Below, piece by piece: positions 1-8,705 of a stretch of 64,000 nucleotides of DNA; within the stretch, counting starts at the first letter, position 1; every line of letters begins with the position of its first letter. This DNA comes from Actinomadura terrae (GTDB lineage: Bacteria; Actinomycetota; Actinomycetes; Streptosporangiales; Streptosporangiaceae): NCBI RefSeq assembly GCF_022751215.1, contig NZ_JAICDG010000003.1, positions 248,001 to 312,000 of the forward strand, written 5' to 3'. The notes under the pieces were generated by a model. It did no database searches. It was not told the origin of the DNA and saw only the letters and a program-made list of their open reading frames with translations. A program made the translations under genes and the position numbers.

Positions 1-607
1 CGGCGAGCTGGTCGGCCTCCTCCAGGTACTGCGTGGTGAGGAGCACGGTGACGCCGTCGTCGGTGAGGCCGCGGACGATGTCCCACAGGCCGTTGCGGCT
101 GCGCGGGTCGAGGCCGGTGGTCGGCTCGTCCAGGAACAGGATCTGGGGGCGGCCGACCAGGCTCGCGGCCAGGTCGAGGCGGCGCCGCATGCCGCCGGAG
201 TAGGTCTTGGCGGCGCGCTCGGCGGCCTCGGTGAGCTGGAAGCGCTCCAGCAGCTCGGCGGCGCGCGCCCGGGACTCGCGGCGCGGGATGCCGAGCAGCC
301 GCCCGATCAGGATCAGGTTCTCGGTGCCGGTGAGCATCTCGTCGACCCCGGCGTACTGCCCGGTCAGGCCGATGAGCTGCCGTACCTTGTGCGCCTCCTT
401 GACCACGTCGAACCCGCCGACGCTGGCGGTGCCGCCGGTCGGCTCGATCAGGGTGGCGAGGATCCGGGTCGTGGTGGTCTTGCCGGCGCCGTTGGGGCCC
501 AGCACCCCGAGCACCGTCCCCGGTTGCGCGGTGAGCGAGACGCCGGCGAGCGCCTCGGTATCACCGAACCGCTTCACCAGGCCGTCGGCCTGGATCGCGT
601 AGGTCAT
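1..607 (-). CDS. ABC transporter ATP-binding protein, DrrA-like (partial)
   Basis: The ATPase subunit of a drug-efflux type ABC exporter, expected on the cytoplasmic face with a DrrB-like permease. It is cut by the window edge; the first 202 codons are present. Translation from ATG at 607 shows Walker A (GPNGAGKTTT), a Q-loop region (LIGLTGQYAGVDEMLTG), the signature (TYSGGMRRRLDLA), Walker B (ILFLDEPTTGLDP) and the start of the H-loop region. The GLTGQYA...DEMLTG wording is typical of the daunorubicin-resistance ATPase family. The partner permease should lie outside the window to the left. The transported substrate cannot be told from the sequence. Confidence 0.93.
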   Translation of the reverse strand, partial: MTYAIQADGLVKRFGDTEALAGVSLTAQPGTVLGVLGPNGAGKTTTTRILATLIEPTGGTASVGGFDVVKEAHKVRQLIGLTGQYAGVDEMLTGTENLILIGRLLGIPRRESRARAAELLERFQLTEAAERAAKTYSGGMRRRLDLAASLVGRPQILFLDEPTTGLDPRSRNGLWDIVRGLTDDGVTVLLTTQYLEEADQLA

Positions 608-905
608 GGGATCTCCTAGGACTTGTCTCGTATGCCGGACACTGCTCGCGCAGACGGTCTGCCAAGGTATGCGTTGCCCGGTGCGGTCCGCACCAGCTTT
701 TTCGGCGGCGCGACCGCCGTGAGGTGCTGGGTTCCAACCTGGCACGCACCACTGACAAAACGCTGAGATCGCCGCGAACCCTTCCCGGCGACCCCATCAG
801 ACCGCGCCCGTGCCGGGCTTGAACCGGCCTCGAACCGGCCCAGGACCGGCACGGGAGCGGCCCTGGAGCGACCCGGGCCGCGTCCGATGGTTCTAAACTC
901 GCGGT
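608..905. other. Intergenic region with divergent promoters
   Basis: 298 bases between the DrrA-like gene and the PH-domain pair, which are transcribed away from each other, so it should hold both promoters. An inverted repeat cccgtgccgg (807-816) / ccggcacggg (846-855) encloses a loop with two copies of gaaccggcc. No small gene with a convincing ribosome site was seen. Confidence 0.4.
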
Positions 906-1466
906 GTGACGTCGGTGCGGCGCAGTCACCACCAGGACGGCGGGGGGCCGCACCCGCCGCGTCTGCGGCCGCCCGCGAACCGTGTCTCGCCCCGCGCGAT
1001 GGCGCGCTGGGCGATCGAGTACCTGCTGCTGTGGGGGCTGGCGTTCGGCCTCGCGCTCGGCGTCGCCGCCTGGATAGACGATTCCGGCTGGGACGGCCTG
1101 CCCGGCTGGCTGTCGGGGCGGATCGGCTGGATGCCCTACCTCGTCGGCGCGGTGGGCCTGCTGATGGTGACGGTCGCGCCGGTGTGGCGGTACCGCGTCC
1201 ACCGCTGGGAGGTGAGCGCGGACGTCGTCTACACCCGCACCGGCTGGTTCAGCCGCGAGTGGCTGCTGGTGCCGGTCGGGCGGATCCAGACCGTCGAGAC
1301 CGGGCAGGGCCTGCTGGAGCGGATGCTGGGCCTCGCGACCATCGAGATCAACACCGCGTCGCACACCGGCTCGTCGGAGGTCTCCGGCCTGCCGGTGGAC
1401 GTCGCGACCCGGCTGGCCGACGACCTCGCGCACCGCGCGCACGACCTCCGCGACGACGCCACGTGA
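906..1466 (+). CDS. PH domain-containing membrane protein (YdbS-like)
   Basis: A 186-aa protein starting at GTG 906. It has two membrane segments (about residues 40-58 and 75-95), then a bacterial PH (DUF304/bPH_2) domain with the family wording YRVHRWEVSADVVYTRTGWF and LLVPVGRIQTVETGQGLLER. It overlaps the next gene by 4 bp (GTGA), so the two are translationally coupled. YdbS/YdbT pairs are found across Firmicutes and Actinobacteria; in Bacillus they have been linked to resistance to certain antimicrobial peptides. Function here is inferred from family only. Confidence 0.85.
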   Translation: MTSVRRSHHQDGGGPHPPRLRPPANRVSPRAMARWAIEYLLLWGLAFGLALGVAAWIDDSGWDGLPGWLSGRIGWMPYLVGAVGLLMVTVAPVWRYRVHRWEVSADVVYTRTGWFSREWLLVPVGRIQTVETGQGLLERMLGLATIEINTASHTGSSEVSGLPVDVATRLADDLAHRAHDLRDDAT

Positions 1467-2887
1467 ACGAACCCGCGCAGCGCCTCCATCCGCTGACGTT
1501 CGTCGTGGGTGCCGTGCGGGAGATGGTCGCGCTCCTGGCCGCCGGGATGACCGGGCTGGTCGTGGGCGGGCTGTCCACGGCCTTCTACTTCACGCTCGCG
1601 GGCCTAGCGTTCGGCCTGCTCTTCCACATCGCCGCGTGGGCGACGTTCACCTACATCGTCCGCGAGGACCGGATCGAGCTGCGCCGCTCCCTCATCGGAC
1701 GGTCGGTCAAGAGCATCCCGCGCGACCGGATCCGCGGCGTGGACATCAGCACGTCCCTGCCGCACCGCCTCCTCGGGCTCGCCGTCGTCCGCATCGACGC
1801 GGGCGCGGACGGCGGCGAGGGCGAGCTGAACGCCGTCTCCCGGCACGAGGCGGAACGGCTGCGCCGCGTCCTGCTGGCCCGCACCGAGCAGCCCCGCCGC
1901 GTCCTGGCCCGCATGCGGCGCCGCTGGTACGTGTACGCCCCGCTCAGCGGCGCCTACCTGCTGACGCCCTTCGCCCTGGCGGGCAGCCTCCTCGGCACCC
2001 TCTACAACGTCGGCGACGACCTCGGCCTCATCACCGAGGAGCGGGTGGCGAGCGTCGGGCACAACGTCGTCGGGCTGCCGACGGCGCTGGTGGTGGCGCT
2101 GGCGATCCTCGTGCTGATCGCGATGCCGGTCATGTCGGTGATCGTCTTCACCCTCTTCAACTGGGACTTCACCGTCCACCAGCGGGACGGCTCGCTGGTC
2201 GCCGAGCGCGGCCTGGTCACCCGCCGCAGCGTCGCGCTGGAGCGCCGCCGGCTGCGCGGCGTCGAGTTCGCCGACAACCCGTTCGAGCGCGTCGCCGGGG
2301 TCGCCCGCCTCGGCGCGCTGATCACCGGGCTCGGCGACGCCGCGCACCGGGGGCGGCTGCTGCCCGCCGCGCCGCGTCCGGCGGCCGAGGCGCTGGCGAC
2401 CGCCGTGCTCGGCGCGCTCCCCGGGCCGCTGCTCCCGCACCCGCCCGCCGCGCGTGGCCGCCGCGTCGCGCGCGCCGTCGCCCCGCCCGCCGGGGTCGCG
2501 CTCCTCGCCGTGGCCGCCGGGCAGTTCTGGGTCGCCTACGTCTGCGCGGTCGTCGCCGCCTGCGCCGTCCCGCTCGGCCTGGACCGCTACCGGCAGCTCG
2601 GGCACGCCTCCGGCGGCGGGCTCCTCACCGTCCGCTCGGGCAGCCTCCGCCGCCACCAGGTCGTGATCGAGCACGGCGCGATCGTCGGGTGGCGCGTCCG
2701 CCGCACGCTCTTCCAGCGCCGGCTGGGCCTCGCCACGCTGTTCATCGCCGTGGGCGCGGGCGAGGGCGGCTACCCGGCGCTGGACATGGCCGAGCCGGAC
2801 GCCGTCGCCCTGGCCGCCTCCATCACCCCGGCCTGGCTGACGCCGTTCCTGGACGCACCGCTCCCCACCGGCTCCGCCACGCCCTGA
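1463..2887 (+). CDS. PH domain-containing membrane protein (YdbT-like)
   Basis: A 474-aa multi-domain partner of the preceding protein. GTG 1463 was chosen because it overlaps the upstream stop in a GTGA junction and precedes the first family-like residues (NEPAQRLHPLTFVVG). Hydrophobic pairs alternate with three bPH_2 repeats: around EDRIELRRSLIGRSVKSIPRDRIRGVD (split here by family knowledge), around DGSLVAERGLVTRR, and around GLLTVRSGSLRRHQVV. This membrane-pair plus PH-repeat layout is the YdbT pattern. It ends ten bases before the sepH stop, tail to tail. Role unknown beyond membrane association. Confidence 0.85.
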   Translation: MNEPAQRLHPLTFVVGAVREMVALLAAGMTGLVVGGLSTAFYFTLAGLAFGLLFHIAAWATFTYIVREDRIELRRSLIGRSVKSIPRDRIRGVDISTSLPHRLLGLAVVRIDAGADGGEGELNAVSRHEAERLRRVLLARTEQPRRVLARMRRRWYVYAPLSGAYLLTPFALAGSLLGTLYNVGDDLGLITEERVASVGHNVVGLPTALVVALAILVLIAMPVMSVIVFTLFNWDFTVHQRDGSLVAERGLVTRRSVALERRRLRGVEFADNPFERVAGVARLGALITGLGDAAHRGRLLPAAPRPAAEALATAVLGALPGPLLPHPPAARGRRVARAVAPPAGVALLAVAAGQFWVAYVCAVVAACAVPLGLDRYRQLGHASGGGLLTVRSGSLRRHQVVIEHGAIVGWRVRRTLFQRRLGLATLFIAVGAGEGGYPALDMAEPDAVALAASITPAWLTPFLDAPLPTGSATP

Positions 2888-2896
2888 CGCCGCCGC

Positions 2897-4582
2897 CTAT
2901 TCGGGACGCCGGGCGCCGAACATGATCTCGTCCCAGGACGGGACGGAGGCGCGCTTGCCCTTGGCCTTGCGGCGCCCCCGCGCGGCCCGCGCAGCCGCGG
3001 CGGGCGTCTCGGACGCGGCGGCGGGCTTGTCCTGCGCCGGGGGGACGGCGGGCCGCCCGGCGGGCTTCTTCTTCGCCGGGGCCCGGTGCGCGGGCCGCTG
3101 CGCCGCCTTGCGCGCGGCGGGGGACAGGTCGGCCTCGTCCGGCTGCTCGGCGGTCTCCTCCGGCTTGACGGGCGCGGCGTCGTCGGCGGGAGCCGGTTCG
3201 GGCGTCTTCTCCTCGACCGGCTCGTCGACGGCCTCCTCGGTCGCCTCCTCGACGGCTTCCTCGACGGTTGCCTCGGCTGCTGCCTCGTCTATGGCGGACG
3301 CCTCGCGCGGCGCGGGCTCCTCCTCGGGCACGGCCTCGTCGTCGTGCTCGGCGTCGGCGGGCGGGGCCTCGGGCTCCGCAGGGGCCGCCTGGACGTCCTC
3401 CGGCTCACCGGCGTCGGCGACGGCCTCGACCGCCGCCTCCTCGGCGTTCTCGTCAACGGCGCTCTCGTCCGCACCCTCGGGCTCGGCCTCGTCCCGCTCG
3501 TCGTCGGCGGATTGAAGGGCGGCGCGCTCCTCCTCGACGTCCTCGTGGAGGTCGGTGACCTCGGGTTCGTCGCCGTCCTCGGAGGGACTGTGGTCGACCG
3601 CGACCTCGCCGAGGTAGGCGGGCTCGTCGTCGTCGCGCGCGGAGGCGGACGCGGCGGCGGCCTCGCGGAGCTGGGCCGCGCCGCGCGCGAGGGCGTCCTC
3701 AAGCGACTCGGCGGGCTCGCGCGCCTCCGCGACCGGGCGCTCCTCCGGCTCGGCCGGGGGGACGCGCCGCGCCGCGGCCTCGCGCAGCGGCGTCGGGGCC
3801 TGCTCGGGGGCGGGGGGGAACGCGGTGCGCGGGTCGAGCGCGCGGCCCCGCTCGACGGCGTACTCGCGCGGCTCGGCGGCGCGCAGCGGCTCGGGCCCGG
3901 TGGGCTGCTCGGGCTCGGCGGGCAGGCCGCGGTCGCCGGAGACGACCTTCATCGCGGGACGGCGCGGCACGAGCGGCGTCACGGTGTCGGACAGCGACTC
4001 CTCGTCCCACTCGACGGCGGTGAGGCGTGCGGCGACCTCGTCCAGCGGGGAGACGTGGCGGCGGCGCGGGTCGAAGACCCACTCGGCGGCGTGCGGGCGG
4101 CCGTTGTCGAAGAAGGAGAGGCGGACGCGCCAGGTGTTGTCCTCGCACTTCCAGGAGTCCCACTCGGCCTCGTCGAGGTCGACGCCGCCGCGTCCGAGGC
4201 GCTGCTCGACGGTCTCGCCGAGGGGAGGGCCCGGGGTGGACTCGCCCGGGCGGCGCACGGCGACGCGCTGCGCCTGCTGGGCCATGTACTCGCGTTCCTG
4301 TAGGACCGGCCCCTCGAACCAGCGGATGCGTTCGACGGGGATGCCCGCCGACTCGGCGATCTCCTCAGCGGTCTCGCCGGACCGGATACGGGCCTGGATC
4401 TCCTTGGGACGCAAGGGACTCTCCACTTCGATCTCGAACTGGCCGAGGCGGGAGAAGTGCCCACGGACCGCGGCGCGGAGCCGGTCGTCGACGGGCAGGG
4501 TGAACCGGGTGCCTCGGCCCGCGGTGGCCAGGACGAGGTACGTACCGTCCTCGCTGACCGCGACGAGGCGCAGCTCCTGCAT
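2897..4582 (-). CDS. sepH: Septation protein SepH
   Basis: A 561-aa regulator of FtsZ ring assembly in sporulating and other actinobacteria. ATG 4582 gives the family N-terminus MQELRLVAVSEDGTYLVL. The DUF3071 region (about residues 1-200) contains the helix-turn-helix stretch around EEIAESAGIPVERIRWFEGP. A long acidic, Ala/Glu/Pro-rich disordered middle (about 230-500) follows. The conserved C-terminal tail VPSWDEIMFG is intact. In Streptomyces sepH lies near ferrochelatase, suhB and cutRS, as it does here. It is divergent from the repeat-bearing membrane protein at 5026. Assignment is strong; the disordered region is longer than in many relatives. Confidence 0.95.
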   Translation of the reverse strand: MQELRLVAVSEDGTYLVLATAGRGTRFTLPVDDRLRAAVRGHFSRLGQFEIEVESPLRPKEIQARIRSGETAEEIAESAGIPVERIRWFEGPVLQEREYMAQQAQRVAVRRPGESTPGPPLGETVEQRLGRGGVDLDEAEWDSWKCEDNTWRVRLSFFDNGRPHAAEWVFDPRRRHVSPLDEVAARLTAVEWDEESLSDTVTPLVPRRPAMKVVSGDRGLPAEPEQPTGPEPLRAAEPREYAVERGRALDPRTAFPPAPEQAPTPLREAAARRVPPAEPEERPVAEAREPAESLEDALARGAAQLREAAAASASARDDDEPAYLGEVAVDHSPSEDGDEPEVTDLHEDVEEERAALQSADDERDEAEPEGADESAVDENAEEAAVEAVADAGEPEDVQAAPAEPEAPPADAEHDDEAVPEEEPAPREASAIDEAAAEATVEEAVEEATEEAVDEPVEEKTPEPAPADDAAPVKPEETAEQPDEADLSPAARKAAQRPAHRAPAKKKPAGRPAVPPAQDKPAAASETPAAAARAARGRRKAKGKRASVPSWDEIMFGARRPE

Positions 4583-5025
4583 GCGTGTCCTTCCTGCCCT
4601 GTCCAGACGGCACGGAGGGCGCCGGACCACACCGCCGGTGGGAAGCCCGCCTCCATCGTGCTCCCACCCGCCGGTCGTCCGGTACCCGCCGAGGGCGCAT
4701 GCGTGCCCTTCCCCCGGGTTCCCGAGTCTCTCTTTCGGACACACCTGCTGCCAGCACCGTACCCGGCATGTCCGAACATCGCCGCTCTCGAAGCCCTCCT
4801 CACGAGGCCGAAGAGGGCACCTGACCAAGCTTGCCGGGCACCGGGTCCGCCCGTGGCCGCCCTGCCTGATTCTTGTGCATCCTTTTCCACACTGTGCCTG
4901 ACGTGGCCTCCCGGCTCCACCCGTTTGGCGTAGCGAGCATCACGTCCGTGGTCGGAACACCCGGATGTAGCGGTTAGTTTCCGTTCGGGGTGTTTGTCAT
5001 CGATCAGACAGGAGGACACGGACGG
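4583..5025. promoter_or_regulatory. Divergent intergenic region, sepH / membrane protein
   Basis: 443 bases separate the sepH start from the next gene. The region is open in several frames but no frame has a ribosome site or recognisable product. It should carry the sepH promoter(s). The last part is AT-richer than average (4961-5010), consistent with a promoter for the rightward gene, whose ribosome site GGAGGA is at 5011-5016. Confidence 0.4.
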
Positions 5026-6003
5026 ATGCGGCCCAAGCTGCCGGACCTGAGCACGACGCAGCTCATCGCGAGCGGGATGGCGACGCTCGCCGCCGCGGTG
5101 GGGGCGTCGTTCCTCGGCGTGTACGGGACGATCCTGGGCGCGGCGTTCATGAGCGTGGCCTCGACGGCCGGCTCCGCCGTGTGCAAGCACTACCTGGATC
5201 AGGGCCGGGAGCAGATCAAGGACCTGACCCACCTCCAGGCGTCGGCGGAGCGCAAGGACGCGGCGCAGGACGCGGCGGCGCGCGCGGTCGACGCGGACCC
5301 GACCCGGACGGTGGTGTGGTCCGACCCGAACGCGACGCGCATGGACCTGGACGTGAACGCGGTCCGGCGGAACCTCGGCGACCCGAACGCCACTCGCATG
5401 GATCCGAACGCCGCGTACCCGGACCCGAACGCGACGCGGATGGACCCGTCCCAGGCGGTCGCGGGGGACCTCGCGGGCCTCGCGGGGGAGGACGCGGTGC
5501 GCGAGGTGGCCCGCAGGTCCGCCCTGGAGAGCACCACGGCGTGGGCGAAGCAGCGCTGGGTGGCGCTGGTGGTGTCGTCGGCGGTGGTGTTCGCGATCGT
5601 CCTCGGCGGCATCACCCTGTTCGAGGCGGCGTCCGGCAGCCCGATCGGCAACAAGGGCAACGGGCTGACGGTCACCAAGGTCCTCGGCGGCAACGGCGGC
5701 GGTGACGGCGGGCGCACCGACGAGACGCCGTCGGACGGGCCGTCCGGCCGTGAGACGCCCAGCAGCGAGGAGCCGAGCGGCGGCCCGTCGGGCGAGACGC
5801 CCTCGACCGGCAAGCCGTCCACCGGGACCTCTACGGACGAGCCGGTCCCGCCGAAGACCGAGCGTCCCACCGACAAGCCGACGACCACGGTGCCGACCAC
5901 GCCGACGCCGTCCGGGGGCGGCAGCGCGCCGTCGACGCAGAACCCCGGCGGCGAGGAGAAGCCCGGCGGCGGCGAGCAGCAGCGCAACGCCCCGGCGGAG
6001 TGA
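5026..6003 (+). CDS. Hypothetical membrane protein with DPNATRMD repeats
   Basis: 325 aa; not a family I can name. ATG 5026 has GGAGGA nine bases upstream. Layout: hydrophobic hairpin (about 12-52); a charged cytoplasmic-type segment; three exact copies of the octapeptide DPNATRMD (residues 100-107, 119-126, 133-140) plus a degenerate DPNAAYP; a single membrane span (about 178-200); then a Gly/Ser/Thr/Pro-rich tail of 120 residues with EKPGGG-type repeats, probably cell-wall exposed. The Thr in each repeat sits in an acidic context and could be a kinase or FHA target, which is inference. It stands alone between sepH and an oxidase gene of opposite strand. Confidence 0.75.
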   Translation: MRPKLPDLSTTQLIASGMATLAAAVGASFLGVYGTILGAAFMSVASTAGSAVCKHYLDQGREQIKDLTHLQASAERKDAAQDAAARAVDADPTRTVVWSDPNATRMDLDVNAVRRNLGDPNATRMDPNAAYPDPNATRMDPSQAVAGDLAGLAGEDAVREVARRSALESTTAWAKQRWVALVVSSAVVFAIVLGGITLFEAASGSPIGNKGNGLTVTKVLGGNGGGDGGRTDETPSDGPSGRETPSSEEPSGGPSGETPSTGKPSTGTSTDEPVPPKTERPTDKPTTTVPTTPTPSGGGSAPSTQNPGGEEKPGGGEQQRNAPAE

Positions 6004-6024
6004 GAACGCCCTGCCCGGAGTCGG

Positions 6025-7335
6025 TCAGTCGCCGAAGACCCGGGTGGTGTAGGCGTTGGCGAAGCGGCGGTCCGGGTCGAGTTCGTCGCGCAGCGCCCGG
6101 AAGTCGCCGAACTTCGGATACGCCTTCTCCAGGTAGGCGGCGTCGCGGGTGTGGAGCTTGCCCCAGTGCGGGCGTCCGCCGAAGGCGACGAGGAGGTTCT
6201 CGACGGCGCGGAAGTACTCATCGTGCGGGACGCGGTGGTAGACGTGCACGGCGATGAACGCCGTCCGGCGCCCGTAGGCCATGGACAGCCAGGCGTCCTC
6301 GGGCGGCAGCACCCTGACCTCGATGGGGAAGCCGATCCGCCAGTCCTTGCGGTTGAACAGGGAGCGGAGCTCGCGGAGGGCGGGCACGAGCTCCTCGCGG
6401 GGGATCGCGTACTCCTGCTCCTTGAACCGCACCGTCCGCGGGCTGGTGAAGACCTTGTAGGACGTGTCGCTGTAGGTGCGCGCGCCGAGCAGCCTGGCGC
6501 AGACCCCGTTGACGAACGGCGTCGAGGCCGGTGCCCGGTGGGTGACCCTGTTGACGGCGCCGAACACGGTGTTGGCCAGGAACTGGTCGTCCAGCCAGTG
6601 CTTGGCCTTGGACAGCGGGCGCGCGGGCCCGGCGACCGGGTTGTTGCGCTTGGTCAGGCACCCCTCGGTGTGGGGGAACCAGTAGAACTCGAAGTGCTCG
6701 TTGGCGGAGTCGAACTCGTCCACGCGGGCGAGCACCTCGTTCCACCGCATCGGCGCCTCCTGCGCGCGCAGCAGGAACGCGGGGACGGTCTTCCACGTGA
6801 CGGCGGTGACGACGCCGAGCGCGCCTAGCCCGGCGCGGGCCGCGTCGAACAGCGCGGGCCGCTCGGCGGGCGAGCAGGTGACGACCGACCCGTCGGCGAG
6901 GACGAGCTCCAGCGCGGCGACCTGCGACGCGAGCCCGGCGGCGTCGCGGCCGGTGCCGTGCGTGGCGGTCTGGAGGGCGCCCGCGACGGTCTGCTCCTGG
7001 ATGTCGCCCATGTTGGCCAGCGCGAGGCCGTGCTCGTGCAGGACGCGGTTGAGCACGCGCAGCGGCAGCCCGGCCTCGACCGTCACGAGGCCGGTCGCGG
7101 TGTCGACCGACCGGACCGCGGTGAGCGCGGTGGGGCGCAGCAGGACGCCGTCGGCGACGGCCGCGCCGGTGAAGGAGTGCCCGGTACCGGTCATCCGGAC
7201 GGTCAGCCCGTCATGCGCGGCCGATCGGACGGCCTCGGCCACCTCCCCGGTGGTGCGCGGCGCCAGGGCCCGCACCGGTTCGGCCCGCTGGTTTCCCGCC
7301 CAGTTCCGCCACGTCAGGTTGGTTTCGGGGGACAT
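6025..7335 (-). CDS. FAD-linked oxidase, D-arabinono-1,4-lactone oxidase type
   Basis: 436 aa from ATG 7335. It has an N-terminal FAD-binding PCMH fold, with MTGTGHSFTGAAV as the pyrophosphate-binding stretch where a His could carry the flavin and with LANMGDIQEQTVAGALQTATHG, and a C-terminal ALO domain ending in HWGKLH and a FRALRDELDPDRRFAN-like tail. The HWGK motif is the family signature of aldono-lactone and sugar-alcohol oxidases. It probably oxidises a sugar lactone or polyol with oxygen or another acceptor; actinobacterial relatives include xylitol and alditol oxidases, so substrate is open. No partner genes nearby. Confidence 0.9.
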   Translation of the reverse strand: MSPETNLTWRNWAGNQRAEPVRALAPRTTGEVAEAVRSAAHDGLTVRMTGTGHSFTGAAVADGVLLRPTALTAVRSVDTATGLVTVEAGLPLRVLNRVLHEHGLALANMGDIQEQTVAGALQTATHGTGRDAAGLASQVAALELVLADGSVVTCSPAERPALFDAARAGLGALGVVTAVTWKTVPAFLLRAQEAPMRWNEVLARVDEFDSANEHFEFYWFPHTEGCLTKRNNPVAGPARPLSKAKHWLDDQFLANTVFGAVNRVTHRAPASTPFVNGVCARLLGARTYSDTSYKVFTSPRTVRFKEQEYAIPREELVPALRELRSLFNRKDWRIGFPIEVRVLPPEDAWLSMAYGRRTAFIAVHVYHRVPHDEYFRAVENLLVAFGGRPHWGKLHTRDAAYLEKAYPKFGDFRALRDELDPDRRFANAYTTRVFGD

Positions 7336-7372
7336 GGGCCGACTCTACTCGGCGACGGTATGTGAGAAAAGT

Positions 7373-8581
7373 TCACGTTCTTGTGGCCGCGATCTCGCGC
7401 GCCCGCACCGAGCGGGCGCCCGCGAGACCGACGAGCGCGGCGACCACCGCGCAGCCGAGCGGGACGAAGAACGCCGCGTGCGCGCCCCGCGCGTCGACCA
7501 CCCGTCCCGACAGCGACGACCCGAGCGCCACGCCGATGCCGACCGCCGTGGAGACCAGCGCCAGCCCCTCGGTGAGCTGCCGCGGCGGGACCAGCCGCTC
7601 CACCAGCCCGAACCCGGGAATGATCGTCGGGGAGATCGCCAGGCCGGAGAAGAACACCACGAACATCATCAGGTACAGGTCCCCGACGAGGACGGGCGGC
7701 ACGAGACCCGCCGTCAGCAGCCCGAGCCCCGCGAGGAACCGCCGGGACAGCGGCCTGCGCCAGTGCCGCGCGCCGTACCACAGCGCCGCCGAGCCGCTGC
7801 CGAGCGCGTAGCAGCCGAGCAGCACGCCCGCGAGCGCCTTGTGCCCCTCCTCCTCGGCGAACGCGACGCCGCTGACGTCGATCGCGCCGAACACCATGCC
7901 GAGCATCAGGAAGACCGGGGCGATGACGAGCACGCCCGGGTTGCGGAGGATGCCGCCCTCACCGGCCCCCGCCTCGCGCGGGCGCGGCGGCGGCTCGGTG
8001 TCGCGCAGGCACGCGAGCGCCAGGCAGCCCACCAGCGTGAAGGACGCGGCGGCCGCGACGCCCGCCGCCGGATGGACGCCGGTGGACAGCGCCGTGACGA
8101 TCATCGGCCCGGTGATGAAGATCGTCTCGTCCACGACCGACTCGAACGAGTAGGCGGTGTGGACGCGTTCGGGCGTATCGCGCAGGACGTGGGACCACCG
8201 CGCCCGCACCCAGGCGCCCAGCGAGATCTGGGTGAGGCCCGCCGAGGCGGCCGCCGCGAACAGCGTCCACACCGGCAGCCCCGCCTGCGCGAAGACGATC
8301 AGGAGGGTGTAGCTCGCCGTGTTCGCCAGCACCACCGGGACCAGCACGCGGTGCTGGCCGTACCGGTCGGCGAAGCGCGCGGTCAGCGGTGCCCCGGCGG
8401 CGAAGCCGAGCGCCAGGGTCGCGCTGACGGCTCCGGCGATACCGTACGATCCGGTGGCGGCGGACACCATCAGGACGATCCCGATGCCCTCCATGGACAT
8501 CGACATGCGGCCGACGAGGCCCGCGGCGACGAAGAGCCGGGTCCCCGGAATCGCCAGCAGCTGCCGGTACGGACTGGCCAA
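7373..8581 (-). CDS. MFS transporter
   Basis: 402 aa, about 12 membrane segments, from ATG 8581. The N-terminal half has MSMSMEGIGIVLMV in TM1 and RFADRYGQHRVLVP in the loop 2-3 position, the MFS motif A. A short Arg/Pro-rich central loop follows. It resembles single-polypeptide drug or metabolite exporters. It is transcribed away from the lytic transglycosylase, with an inverted repeat in the shared upstream region. Substrate unknown. Confidence 0.88.
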   Translation of the reverse strand: MASPYRQLLAIPGTRLFVAAGLVGRMSMSMEGIGIVLMVSAATGSYGIAGAVSATLALGFAAGAPLTARFADRYGQHRVLVPVVLANTASYTLLIVFAQAGLPVWTLFAAAASAGLTQISLGAWVRARWSHVLRDTPERVHTAYSFESVVDETIFITGPMIVTALSTGVHPAAGVAAAASFTLVGCLALACLRDTEPPPRPREAGAGEGGILRNPGVLVIAPVFLMLGMVFGAIDVSGVAFAEEEGHKALAGVLLGCYALGSGSAALWYGARHWRRPLSRRFLAGLGLLTAGLVPPVLVGDLYLMMFVVFFSGLAISPTIIPGFGLVERLVPPRQLTEGLALVSTAVGIGVALGSSLSGRVVDARGAHAAFFVPLGCAVVAALVGLAGARSVRAREIAATRT

Positions 8582-8705
8582 CCGATCCTCCCCCGCCCCC
8601 CGGGGAACGGCGGCCCCGAGCCATGTTCTGCGACTTCAGCCCAATGATCACGTTACCTGGGGGGAAGAAGTGAAAAGACAGGTAACCCACCCGTAGCGAC
8701 ACTCG
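8582..8705. promoter_or_regulatory. Divergent promoter region with inverted repeat
   Basis: 124 bases between the MFS and transglycosylase genes. It contains a perfect 8-bp inverted repeat, gttacctg (8652-8659) and caggtaac (8679-8686), with 19 bases between the arms. That spacing suits either an operator or a leader hairpin. No regulator gene is adjacent. Confidence 0.45.

Noticed and set aside
561..1442. 293-codon minus-strand frame over the first PH-domain gene
   Set aside because: Antisense shadow of the GTG 906 gene; no ribosome site and low-complexity product.
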